Below, one piece after another: positions 1-12,770 of a stretch of DNA of 64,000 nucleotides (positions within the stretch are counted from its first letter, which is position 1; every line of letters starts with the position of its first letter). The notes under the pieces were generated by a model. The model saw nothing but the letters and a program-made list of their open reading frames with translations, had not been told where the DNA came from and searched no databases. The position numbers and the translations under genes were made by a program. The DNA comes from Augochlora pura. Lineage: Eukaryota > Arthropoda > Insecta > Hymenoptera > Halictidae. The stretch spans positions 3,286,001 through 3,350,000 of the forward strand of contig NC_135782.1 of NCBI RefSeq assembly GCF_028453695.1, written 5' to 3'.

Positions 1-1110
1 ACGCGACGGGGCCCGCGACGTATCGGGAACATTTATCGGCCGGCCATCGGGCTCGAAACAGAGCGACAACGGGGCCGACTTAGCTGATGGATGGCCGGCG
101 GTTCCCTCGGCATCATACGGGTGTGTCGGCTGGATTCTCTGCATAATTTATGGCCGTGGGGGAGGGAGAGTCGTCGGGTGATCAGACGTTTTAGGGTCAA
201 TCGGCGCTTTCGTCTAACCGTGAAGGAGGCCCGTTTTAGGGGGCGTGTCCCTCAATTATGATAATGCGAACGGCTGTTGGCGGGGTTACCTCATACTGAT
301 TGCTGGATGCTGCAACCAATGCGGTATTTTTCGAATCTGGTATACGGACCGTATATAACAAATACACCGAAATATACTGAATATAAAAAATGTACCAAAT
401 ATACCAAAATATACTAAATATAACCAATATACCAAATATATTAAAAATGATATAATAAATACAATAAATACACGTAATATTCCTGAAGGACGACGAAAGA
501 CAAAGAACCGAAGACGCGGTAAAAAGTTTGCTAACGTTCGCAGTAAAAGTCTCAAGTAGACGAGGAACGACGGGACTGCAATATCGAGCCAGGAGCATGC
601 GTGCAAGCCAATCCGGCATTGACGCAGAGTTCTCGATACAAGATCAAGGACACACTCGATAAAATTACGTTCTAGCCGGCGAGCGCTGCTCTTCGGGAAG
701 TTTCGAAGACGTACCGTATTGCTATCCCCCGGTCGCATACACTGGCAAGCACCTCTTCTCAACTTCTTCGCTGGCCAGAGGTAACGCGGAAGAATTTCGA
801 GACATTCGAGGCGGCCTCGTTACGAGCGCCTTCCGTTTCGATAGCTCCTCGTTCCGGATATAATGGAACATTGTTGGAATCGATACGAGCCACTATGCGA
901 AACTTCGTTCTATTGTACCTCAGCTTTGGAGAATTTCATCCTAAGTTGTTGTAACTATCGAGCCATTAAAGATATTGCTAAAGTATCTTTTGGGAGAAAT
1001 TATTAGGTGACGGTAATAATTCTGTAGTGATTGAGGAGATGATAATGGTTGGTGTAAGTATTAATTGAAGTAGTTGTGATTAAGATAAGTAATAATTGAA
1101 ATAATAATAT
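1..1110. other. No gene seen
   Basis: GC-rich start, then an AT-rich stretch at 350-470 with degenerate ATATACCAAA units. No supported gene on either strand. Confidence 0.5.
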
Positions 1111-1302
1111 TTAACCCTTTGCACTCGAAGCCATTTTAACTGGAAATTTGAAGTAATTTTTCTGACTCATAGTATTTTAATTTTATAAAACAAAATGTAT
1201 TTTCTACGCATGAAATTGTTTCTTGGGACTCACAGTAACAGTGTTCTACTACTCAACAATTTTTTAAATCCAAACCTTATTGTTATAAAAATTATTTTGG
1301 CT
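1111..1302 (+). mobile_element. piggyBac-like MITE, left arm and body
   Basis: It starts TTAACCCTTTGCACTCGA, i.e. the TTAA target typical of piggyBac insertions followed by a CCC-starting terminus. The body runs through CTCAACAATTTTTTAAATCC to ATTATTTTGG. The right terminus seen in other copies (for example at 35,324) is missing and the copy ends next to a CT tract. No transposase is encoded. Confidence 0.65.
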
Positions 1303-2956
1303 CACTATCTCTCTTCCTGTCGATCTCTCACTCACTATCTCTCTCTCTCTCTTTCAATCTCTCTCCCGCTCCCCCGAATTCTAAACGCGGGATTGGCAAG
1401 ACTCCCGAATTCGAGTCGCGCCTACCACTAATTTCCACGTCGATCTCGTTAACCGGTGCATCGCGCTCGGTTCTCTCGGCACGAGCGGCTTTCCTAATGA
1501 CGAGTCCCCCGGAGTAGTGCCCACTAATTATTCCTCTCTGCGTGAACGCGAAGAACAATTATCGACTCGAACGCGACAAAGCCGAGGAACGGCGCAACGG
1601 ACGGTTGTGTTTGAGTGGAAGCGCGCGAGAATCGATCGCGGGGGTGTGCGGCGAGCGCGAATTTCGCGATGGAATGTTTTGGTTAATTAGACGGGTCTCG
1701 AGCTTTTATTATAGCTGAAAACTCGGCGTTTTTATGTGATATGTATTTTCAGTTGAAATTTCAAGCATTTTTATATCGAAGGTATTTAGGATAAAATTAA
1801 ATACTTGGAAATTGAATGTATTGTAGTTGAAATTGTATAGTTTGTTATTTGGGCATAGGAAAGTTAAAAGTTCAAATAAAATGTTGGAATTAAATATATC
1901 GAAGCTGTAATCAAGTGTTTTTTAATTAAATATATTGAAACTAAAAAGAAGCATTTTCTAAAAAATCCAATATTTTCAAATTGATCGTATAAAAATTAAA
2001 ACTATACATTTGAAAATTGAACATATTAAATTGAACATTGTAACATTGAAACCCAATATAATCCTTATAAAACACGCTGAACGTATATTTTCAGATTCGC
2101 AGTTGTTGAATAGATATTATTATTAAACTACCGATGGAACAAGTTCGTCGTAATTCAACCATGTAAGCCGAGGAGAATGCAATGTTCCCATGCGGTGCGC
2201 GCGCGCGCACGCCTAGATCATCCGGTGATTTTTCATCGTTCCGTGAACACAGCGGGCACTGAATGGAGTAATTACGAGAACGCGAGTGCTTAAGATAAGC
2301 CTCGAACCGAAAGCCCCGATGAATTATCGATCAACAACGTTATAGTATTAATGACGAGGGGGTCGATGGAACGTCCCAGGATGCCATAATCTCCGATTAA
2401 TCGTGCAAAATTTCTGTATGGGGCTTCGACGTTCTCAATTATCCATATCGCGAACAGAAACCTCACAGTTTCGAATTTAAATAACAAAATCGCAACGACT
2501 TTGCTTTTTATTTCTCTACATCTTATAGCGCAAGTATATAGATTATTAAGTAATTATATATTAACAAAAAACGTTTAATTAAATATATATTATTTCGAAA
2601 AATCACAGTTAATTGATAAAAGTTATATTAGAATTGATTATATACAGTATCTTCTACAAAAATGTTTTTACATCATAACCTCCAATAAGAGAATAGTTGC
2701 AGAAGAAATCATGCGATTGGACGGTCCAATCGGTTCCAAAGACTCCCTAAATACAGCAGTCGGGCTTGGAAAGTCCGTAGAAACGTTCCCCCGGGACTAT
2801 TCTAAACACGTCCGACTCTGGTGTCCCGGACGTCTGCATTATCGATCGTCGGATTTGAATGCGGCCAGGAACAAACAGCGAAATTCAAATTTAAAATTCC
2901 AGCGACGCGACGCCGATAATCCTCGGGCGATCGGCGTGTTCTTTAAACAGCCGCGA

Positions 2957-3474
2957 TGTACACAGGGTGTCCGAAAAGTGTCTAACAATTGCGGAAATAA
3001 ATATTACCTTAAATTATATCAAATAACTTTTTTCCTCGGCGAAAAAGAAATCCACGGCTTCGTTTAGGAGTTATCAGTGGAAAAACGTTGACCAATGAGA
3101 AAGGAGTATTTTTTATATTAATTAGAGATAGTTGGAGAGGTTCCTGGAATTATTTAAAGCAACTTTCTCCTTTACAAAAATTGTCTATGACGCTTCGTTC
3201 AAGAGTTATTAACGAAAAACAGTGATCAATGAGAAGCGAGGTCTTTTGACGCGAGGCGGAGTTATTGGGCGCGCCCATTGCCGCTCATTGGCTCGGCCGC
3301 CACGCGCTGGAAGGTCTCAGCTCTTATTGGTCAGCGCTTATCGTTTATAACTCGTGAACTAAGCCTCGGAGAAAATTTTTACAAAGGAAAAAGTTGCTTG
3401 GAATCATGCAAGGAATCCTCCCGTGTCCCGACGACACTCTCGTTGCGGGTCACTTTCGGCCCACCCTGTATACA
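2957..3474. mobile_element. Foldback MITE with terminal inverted repeats
   Basis: The left end ACAGGGTGTCCGAAAAGTG and the reverse complement of the right end, ACAGGGTGGGCCGAAAGTG, form an approximately 19-bp TIR beside TA dinucleotides. This suggests a Tc1/mariner-type MITE. Inside, a unit of about 90 bp (GTTATTAACGAAAAACAGTG, CAATGAGAAG) occurs in direct copies on the left and inverted on the right. No transposase ORF. Confidence 0.6.
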
Positions 3475-5079
3475 CGTTACTACCGTTAACGCCTCGGCAA
3501 GGAAGCTTTCTTCAATCCAGACGCTGCTAAAAAATGCCACGCCGAGGGGAACCATTCTAGTATCTTTTTTTCCGGCGGTTTTTTTTCACCGCGATACCCG
3601 CAGCGATTCTTTCTCCTTTGGGAACGCGTTGAAATTTTCAAAGGGCCCGCGAGCGATTCTCGTCCTTCTCAAAGGGCTGCCGGGACGCGTATCGGCGAAG
3701 GGTGCGCCACGCGTTTTCATTCTACGTCACTCGTTCGTCACGGTATAATTTTGAAAAATTATTCCACGGCGCGGACGATAAAATCAACGTCGAACAATTC
3801 GATGCCTCGAAAAACAATATTTTTGCTCCGTTGAAAATATTCGCCGATTATTCTTGTAAAAGGAATTAACCGTTTTCGACGACGCCATAGGCTCGCTCGG
3901 TTCGCGAGAACGATCGAACACTCTCGAACGGATCGCATGAAATTCCGCGGGAGCTAGCGCAAACAATGGCCGAACGACTACGCGCGTAATTAAATTTCGA
4001 TGGTGCACACAATAGCCGAGTGGAGGGAGGAGAGTGGGGGAAGGGGTTCGAATAAATCGGCAGTGTATTGACTTTCCGGATAGCCGAAAAATCGGAGCGG
4101 AAAATTTAATAAATTCCTCGACTTCCCCGATCCTTTCGATCCTTTTTCCCGTGGAACATCAACGATCCCCGCGCTATTCTATATTATTCTACTGAATTTT
4201 CCGAATAATGTTTGATGCATGCAAAAACTGCGTTTTCTCTGATATTTTATTACATAATAGTGTAAAGAGTATCTTATGGAGTTTGTATTATAAAAGTTAC
4301 GTTATAAAAAGGTTGCAGCAATGTTGGCGATAATTATTCTATTGCTAAATCTTAGAACATCCATAAAACATCAACAAGACGTCTATAAGACGTCCATAAG
4401 ACGTCTACATAGGTACCATGGCGATGAAAATTAATTTTCATTTAATAAGCAGTAAAACTAATCTGCAAAAATAAAAATAGAAAACAGAATCAATGAATTC
4501 TCTCGCAAATTTTAAATACGTATAACAGAATAATACATTTTAATTCTCGAAATAGAAAACTGAAATATCTACGGTGACATACACCCACAATTTCGATGAA
4601 TTCATTGGTTTCAGTCACCGACCATCGACGCTATTCGAAAATTAGAATAAATCGCCTTGGTTCGCTCCACCGTCGGCCTCGGTATTGTGAGGTATATTTC
4701 TCCATTAGAAGATTTATGGCGCGGTGGTTCCCGATAGGCTATTGATAAGCCGTTAATGGACGCGTTAATAGCGCTGATATTTTATTATGCCCGTCGCCCG
4801 GATTCTTTCTTTCCGTTTTCGCGCCCGCGAAGCCTGGACCGGACCCGGAAAAATATCGGATCAAGCTTTTAATCTGTCTCTCGCGCGGGGTGCCCTCGAC
4901 GCGCCAACCGTCCCGCGCTTTTTTCCAGCATCGACGTTTCCCCTCAGCGCGATAACGGTTGCGCAACGTTTCGCGCCGTTTTAAAGACCACTTTCGTCAT
5001 TCCCACACACCGGTCTGTATGAAAATCGATGACTAATCGAACACAGGCTATCTGAGCGGTGTTCGCGTTAACGGACCAG

Positions 5080-5121
<42 letters not shown>

Positions 5122-6899
5122 CTCTCTTTCTCTCTTTCTCGTTTTTCGCGAAACCTCAGACAATTCCGTCCTCGAAACGTAATTCTTCGCCCACGCCGCT
5201 ATTCAATGGAATATTTCTGCCTTTTTGCTTCGCGGCGCGAGGATCGCGTTTCACTGAAAAATAAATTATCTTCCGATGTACCGGGTCTCGGCGATGTTTC
5301 GCACGTTTCCTGCGCGAGTGAAATTACGACGATCGTTAGATTAATCACAGTTTCGACATCTCTGTCGGACAGCTGTATTTCACAACCAGTTATTTGTTGT
5401 ATTATATTATAATTATTTTTACTGACTCTAGAACGCGATAGTATATTGCTTTCTGTTGCAGTCTCTTTTGTACCATTTTTATCTCGTTTTTAATTATATA
5501 ATGTAGCTTCCTTATGTGCTGAAGGATTTTTTCCTGGATAAATGAATAAATATATATATAAATAAATTCTGTGGACAGTGCTTGGTAAAGTTCGACTTAA
5601 ATTGAGATATTATAAATATTATTGAAATGATCATAATAATTTCAAGTATTTTTATATATTTTAAAGAGAATTGAATTGCAACTGAAATTAATAACAAACT
5701 ATACTAGATTAGAAACGATACAACGTAGCTCTCGAATTTATTTTCTCGCCTTTTCTAATTATCGATTCCCGTCACTCGACCATTCCGTTTAAAAAATTCA
5801 AGGCCCGAGCACGGTGAAACAATTCGGTTCTTTTGGAAGACTCTCGCGTAAAGAAAAAGAAACAGCGAGCAATAAGAGAGGGCCCAGGAAGTTCGATATC
5901 GAGCGCCGCCGTCGTCGCACTCCCTCCGACTCTTTTCCCCCCCGGGTTCGCAGATACGGCGGCGGCGCATTTGCCTTCGGGATTCTCGTGAAATGTCCAC
6001 CGTGAGGCGATAAGGCGGCCCTTTAGCGGCCGACACCTTGCCGAATCGTTACTCACTTATCGCCCCGTTTTCGAGAGCACTAAAAATTGCGGCGGCGTCG
6101 GCGTCGCGCGAGAAGAGATACGCCGAAGGTGAACAGGTGTTGCGGACGAGAAGAGAATACGGGGGGCACTGTTGGTGGACCCCGTTGTGTGGGTCGTTGC
6201 CAGCCGAGATTAGCCGGAATCGAGGACGACCGATCCTGTCGAGTACGCCGAATAAATGGACTGCGACGGGTTTTAAACAATTCCCGGAGATTGTTTAAAG
6301 GGGACGCGAACTCGACGCGCGATTACTTTGTAATTCGAGTTGGAAATCTCGATCATGCGATGCTTTTTTAGGACGCTTGGTATTCCTATTTATTTCTGGG
6401 TGGATGATAATAAATAATTGAAGAGTTTTTTTTTAGTGGAAGTTTATTGTTAAAGAGCAGAGACGGTGCATTGTTTTTTAGTAATTTGATTTTCTAGGTT
6501 GTTTGACTTTTTCTAGGTTATTCGATTTTTTGTAGGTTATTCGAGGCTATAAGTAAGGAATTATTGGAAATGGGTATTTAAATACATTTAAACTAAGGTG
6601 TAGTTTTAAATAAATGGAACTTTATTTTACGGTGCGTGAGGAAGCTCTTTTCTATGCAGATGCTTTTGCACGACTGACCGTGGCCTTTCCGGAACCCCGA
6701 AAAGAAAACTCGGGTCCCCACGTAATTCGAAACTGTTATGCTTGTGCCTCGCAAGGCCAAGCACTTATACGAGGTGTATATTTTCCTATCTTAATTTCCA
6801 TCGCTTCTAAAAACATTGATTTGTTTTTGTCCATGCAAAAATATCGTATTGTGGGTAATACGTAATATTCCAATAGGAATTTATTTTTATACATGATTT
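3475..6899. other. No gene seen
   Basis: Holds the CT tract at 5,079, a short triple AAGACGTCYATA repeat at 4,377-4,413, and GC-rich islands around 5,880-6,300 with no splice-supported ORF. Confidence 0.5.
5079..5130. repeat. CT microsatellite
   Basis: (CT)n of about 36 bp with interruptions by runs of T. Confidence 0.95.
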
Positions 6900-7390
6900 A
6901 ATATTGTAAAAATTATGTAAGCGATTTAATTCTACTGATAATTTCATTCCGCTTATAATTTGATCTTACCAGCAATTTGATTCTTTCAAGCAATTTTATT
7001 TTGTAAGCAATTTGATTATCAAAGTAAAGAAGTTTAATTTTACAAGCAATTTAATATGGTAAGTATATTATTAATTTTATAAGCAATTTAATCTCGCAAG
7101 CAGTTCGATCTTCGAAGCAATTTTATTTTGCAAAGAATTCGTTATTGTAACTCGTTTAATCTCGTAACTAATTAAACTCGGCAAGGCAATTTAATTTTAC
7201 AAGCAACCTAACTTCACAAGCAATTTCATTTAGCTAGTAAAATAACTTCACAAATAATTTTTAATCTAGCAAATATAATAAAATCGCAAGCAATTTAATT
7301 TAGCAAATCAAATAATATGAGAAATTTAATTGAGAAACAAATAAAATAACGTCGCTGGTAACTCAATTTTGTAGTTTGTAGAGAATTTAA
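6900..7390. repeat. Degenerate AAGCAATTTAAT array
   Basis: More than a dozen diverged units of AAGCAATTTAATTTTGC type, period about 20-30 bp. No coding signal. Confidence 0.6.
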
Positions 7391-7979
7391 TATTGCACAC
7401 TTGATCGTTGCAGCTCGATCTAGCAACTAATTCCAGCGCAAATTATTTGCTCCGACGAATCGCGAGCTCGTGGAATTGATATAAACGACGGATCCACGTG
7501 ACCGCCGCGCTACCGATCTAAATATTCCGCGGAAAGAATACGATATGAAAGTTGTCCTCTTAACCGCGGCGAATTAATCATGCTCACCTATGAAAAGGTG
7601 TATTACGTTGCGTAAGAAAACGGTGGTCGGCCCGAACTTCGTGATTTCAGCGATTTCTTTCTGAAATCCCGCGCACGGATTTATCGTCGCCTCTCGTTGG
7701 CTTGCACGGCCGCCAGATACGTACACGCTTTCTACCGACGCCGTGGCCCCCACTGTTATCACTAATTTACGATATGATTATTATTCCACGTGCAACGGTC
7801 ACGATAAGCAGAAGATCGTAGATTATGGCCGGTACACCTATCGCTTACGCAACCGACATTTATCACAAGGCATTCGCCAAGAACGATCGTACCCCCTTAC
7901 CGTCTTGCCAGTCCTAGTCCAAGGAGGAAATGTCGATTCGCGCTGGAATTCGGTATTAACAATTCGCGACAATTTGTTC

Positions 7980-8480
7980 TAAATGTTCATCGTGCTTTGA
8001 AATATTTTTTATCGTGCTTTGAAATATTTTTTACTGTGTTGCGAAGCAATTTTTATTGTGAAATGTATTTTACCGTGTTTTGAAGTATTTTTATATTTCG
8101 TTGCGAAATATTTTTTACATTGTTTCAAATAATTTTATTGAGTTTTCAACACGTTTATCGAGCTCGAAATATTTTTTATCGGGTGCTAAAATAATTTTTA
8201 CTGTGTTGCGAAATATTTTCATCGCTGCGTTCTGAAATATTTTTTACTGTGCTTTAAACATTGTTTACTAAGCTCTAAAATAATTTTTACCGTCTTTTGT
8301 AATATTTCTTGCTTCGCTTTAAAATATCTTTCACTATATTTCGAAATAAATTTATTACTGCGTCTTTTAAAAAATAATTTCTACCGAGTCTCAAATAATT
8401 TTTACCAAGTCTCAAACATTTCTCCTAAATTTCGAACCCTCTCGCTCTGTTTTAAACATTTTCACTGCGTTTTAAATATC
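7980..8480. repeat. Degenerate array, TTTACTGTGTTTTGAAATA units
   Basis: About fifteen diverged units of roughly 30 bp (CGTGCTTTGAAATATTTTTT and variants). The first two (7,992 and 8,015) are near-identical. Confidence 0.65.
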
Positions 8481-8876
8481 TCTAAATCGACTGAATTATA
8501 CAGAATAATAAGAAAAATGTTTCCGTTCCGAATTGGAAGTTGAAATTTAATGAACGCCGTTTCGAGAGTATCCTCGCTCGGAACGAAATCAATCCAATCT
8601 CGACGGAAATAACTATTTCGCCTAACCGCCTCTAACCGGTAAGAATCGCGTGCGGTTCTTCCCGGCGCATTAAACGAATGAGAGAAATTTTCATTGCGCC
8701 TTTAGAACTCCCCGGGAGCAGAAAGTGTTATGAGAAGCGATTCTCGTATTTTCCCTCTGTTCGAGTCCTAGAATCAAGGCGGATTGATCCGACCGCTTAA
8801 TTTATACGGCTGATTTCATTTAGATTTAAATTTGCATAGTCTAAATGAACTATTACTCGACGAAATAATATCATGG

Positions 8877-9415
8877 AAATAGCTCGGCAAAACTTGGAAT
8901 AGCTTCGTAGAAATTGGCGAACTTTGACCGACGATAACTTCGTAAAAAATGATCGCAAGATGGTGACTCTTTTTTTAAATTAAAGCTTGAAACGTCCTCT
9001 TTAAAAGAGTGTTAATGGATTTTAAGTTCGTTGCAACCTCGTCGCTATAACTATTTAAATTGTAAGGCCATTTTCGCCATATCGAAAATAGCATCCACCG
9101 CTCATTGAAAGTTTGAAAAATCACACGGACCGTAAAAAATTTTTTATTGACATGCCATTTACGGTGAAATAAAGTTCGATCTTTCCTTTTTTATTTAAAA
9201 AAAACTACACTCGGCTGCGATTTTTTCTCGCTGAGTTACAGCGTTTCAAAGCGAGCCTTGAATTGAAGCTGCGGTTGCCTAAGTCGAATGGCCATTATTA
9301 TTAAAATTATTATTAGGATTATTTGGCAGATATCAAAATAAAGATAAATTAGTCAATTCACTAGTAAATTGTTTATAATAACATGGCATAATAATTTCTA
9401 GTTCATTGGTGTTGT
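8877..9415 (+). repeat. Modular dispersed repeat, copy A
   Basis: This unit of about 540 bp contains AATTGGCGAACTTTGACCGA, GCCATTTACGGTGAAATAAA and GGCTGCGATTTTTTCTCGCT. Copy B at 16,690-17,224 is the reverse complement with roughly 90% identity by eye. No ORF, no clear TIR. Confidence 0.7.
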
Positions 9416-12214
9416 TTAAATATTTAATCTTCGAAGCGCAGCTGCCAAATTGCACTGTACGCAAAATTCAACTATTATCTTATTATTATAAACTATTATC
9501 GCTGTTTTGCCATGATCTTCCCAACGAATCGCTCCGTTAGCTCTTCCCAGATCACAAAGTATCACCGTACAAAGGAACAATCGATAATAATTCCCCTGTT
9601 TTCTATTATTCCACGCGCGCGATTTAGTCGCGAGAAAAGCGATCTCATTTTTTTTCCCTCCGTTAAAGCGTCCAAGGATCAAAGCGAGATTGATCCGAGT
9701 GCTTAATGCACACGATATGCATTCCAGTTTAACGGTGAACTGGCGGCCGTTTCTGGAAAACAAGCCGCCTCGCCACGAATATCCAGTTACAAGCCGCGCT
9801 CGTCGTCGTCGTCGTGCCCGACTGCAAAACATCGACTTTCATGAGCGCGCATTAACGCTCTCATTAATTGTTTCAGCGACATCAAAGCGGAAGTGGGCGA
9901 GAGCGCGGCTAACGAGGACCGTTTCTCTCTACGTTGCACACCGAATCGTGTTAATCTTGCCGAACGTTGCATGCTCGAGCAAGCCGGCGCGCCGTTCCGA
10001 ACCTAATTCAGATCCGAGGATGGTAAACGGAGCTTCAAAAATGGGGGATCGCGCCACAAGAAATTGCATAATCATTTAAGAATCGCGTGATGTTCTTTAT
10101 TTAACTGTGCTCCTGCTTTTTGAGAATAGTTTATAGATATCGTCGCTGTTTTTCTGTGGTTTTATTATAATTTATTCTGTTTGAAATAAATTCATTCGTT
10201 TCTATGATATAGTATTTGTTATGTTAGGGACGGATATAGTAATTAAAAAATTTATTCACCGGTCATTTATATTTCTATGACAATAGTACTTAGTAATAGT
10301 TATTTTAGTATTTATTTCATTCGTTGCGAAAGGCTTCTAACATTTAGTAAATTATATAATGATACTTTAATAATATTTGTCAGTGTCTCTGAGTGGAATT
10401 TGTATTAATTGGTGGTGTGGCGAGATTATTTAAAAAAAATAATTATTGATGTGAGATGCGATGTCTGGAAGGGGTAGGAATATTTTATTCAAATAAAATT
10501 GTATTCGAACGATTTATTCGAAATATATAGGAGGAATATAAATATATTCGATATTTTTATTCAATTATATTAATATATATAAATATATTCGATCTTTATT
10601 CGATTATATTAATATATATATTCGAACTCACCCTATTTCCCAATTACAGCTACTCAAAGCCACGTATCGCATTAGGCGACGAATGTAAGGCCCCGTTTCG
10701 AACAGAATCGAATAAGAAAATCGAGGTCTCCCGGATTCCGCGGCGAGCTCTCGAACCCGTGACCGAATCCGAATGTCGTCCGCCGGCGGAGGTTTATTGA
10801 TTGGGGAAGCTCGGGGCTGCCCCACCCTGTTTTCCGACCGCGAATATAGTTCACCAGCCCGCCTCAGCCTCGGCATTACTGACCTACTACCACGGAGAGC
10901 CGGGTCGCGCCTCGCAAGGTGAACCCTCTCCGCGCGCAGAGGAAATTCTCTTCTCAAAGCCACCCCCTATTCTACGAACACCTTCTACGAACCTTGTACC
11001 ACAAATCATTTTTATATTTTGTAGAAGACACAAGGTGAGAAATTAGGTGCGCTGCTTCTTTGGCAAAGATCTCATTTTCTCTTCGAAGAAGGGCCTCCTC
11101 CCCTCGACGAACCATCCCATCATCCAAACAGAGACCTCCTTATCTCCGAGACATAAACAGTGCGCCGCCTGACCGGCGACCATCTCAGAGATCGCTTACA
11201 ATTTATTATACCGAATTTCGTAGAAAGAACCAAATATTATCTAATATTTTGATCCAATAAATTCTTGCAACGATTCACGCGATTCCATATAAATTCTCCG
11301 AATAAAACAGTATTTCCACTTACGTATAATTTGTGTTGTAATTTACTTCGGGCAATTTCTTAATGAATTGTTTAGCGCCATCCTAAACGGGCTATCCGAG
11401 GTATTTATTAAGCTTCCTCGCAGCCTCGATAAACAACGCTTATCGGAGTGGAAGATCGGGACACCGACGGGAATGTCTAAGGTCGCCGTCTATCGTAGCC
11501 CGTTGGGAGAACGCGTCGAAACGCGAGGCCGCGGAAAACCGTCTCCGCGCGGCCACCGTCGTCACGTGATTAAATATGCGACGATAAAAATCAATTCAAC
11601 GGCCGCCGTTATGAACAAGGAGAACCGGTCCGATATTACTTCTCGTTCGTAGTCGCCGCGTCGCGAGAAGAGAGAACGCGTCTTCCCCGCGTCGCCGTAA
11701 TTGCGAGGAGCTCGGCCGGCGCGACGAATATGGTATAAACCTCTATTAGCTTCCATTATGCGTATCTCTTTATTCGTCCCTTTTCGTCCCTTCTTCACTC
11801 TCTTTCTCTCTCTTTCTCGCGAGCGATCAGTTCTTATTCTATTTTCTGTTATTCGCTCGTTGAGCACGCTCTACGCTCGCCGAGCGGCGGACACGACGTT
11901 TTGATTTAGCGACTGCCGTGCAGCGAAAGCAAGAAAGACGATAATTTTAGCGGTCCTTTTCGTCGCTTTGTTACGCTTTTTAGTCGTCGCTACGGATATC
12001 TTTTACCTTCTCGCTCCGTTACGCTTTCTGTTATTTATTCTGCGATGGAATTGGCCGGCTTCGGTCGACGGTAATTCCGTGGACAATCATCGTGGGATGA
12101 TGATTGTTTTTTTTTTTTTTTTAAATGTAGCTTGAATCTTGTAGTTTAATATAGTATTTTAGGAGGCTAAGTTTGATAGGCAGTGTTGTCTCGTACTTTT
12201 TACTTTGTCACCGC
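9416..12214. other. No gene seen
   Basis: Mixed GC-rich and AT-rich sequence; (CGT)n at 9,793. ORFs overlap on both strands and lack partner exons. Confidence 0.5.
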
Positions 12215-12770
12215 AACCCCTTGAAAGCGAGGGTATGTTCGACGTAGCGAAGATTGTCAACTTTGAAGAAATGTCTGGACTTTGGAAAATTTTTTACAGA
12301 GACGCCGTTTTCATAGAAATAAAGTTCGATCTTTCCCCTTCAATTTGACGTAAAGAGAACTTGACTGCGATTTTTTTTCGCAAAGTTATAGCAGTTTTAA
12401 AAGTAACCCTTGAATCTTGCCATATACGAGATTAAGGGTTTCAATATTTAAATTGTCACAGCGCCGCGGGTGCGTGGAACTTAAAATAGAAAAATAGGGT
12501 TTTCAAGTAGAAGATTCAAGCTTCAATTTAAAAAATATTTCATCGTTATACAATAATTTTTCGCGAATTTATAATAATTTTAAAAGTAACCCTTCTATCT
12601 TGTCATATAAAAGACGAAGGGGTCACAAAATTAAATTGTCATAGTACTGAGGGTGCATGGAACTTAAAATCGAAAAATAGCGTCTTCAAGTAGAAGATTC
12701 AAGCTTTAATTTAAAAAATATTTCATCCTTATACAATAATTTTTCGCAAAGTTATCGCCAGTCAAAGTTG
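12215..12770 (+). repeat. Modular dispersed repeat, copy C with an internal 183-bp tandem duplication
   Basis: The head module (ATAAAGTTCGATCTTTCCCC...GCGATTTTTTTTCGCAAAGT) is followed by two units starting AAAAGTAACCCTT at about 12,399 and 12,582, spaced 183 bp. Each unit carries TAGAAGATTCAAGCTT and a TTTTTCGC tail. The order and orientation of modules differ from copies A, B and D. Confidence 0.6.
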
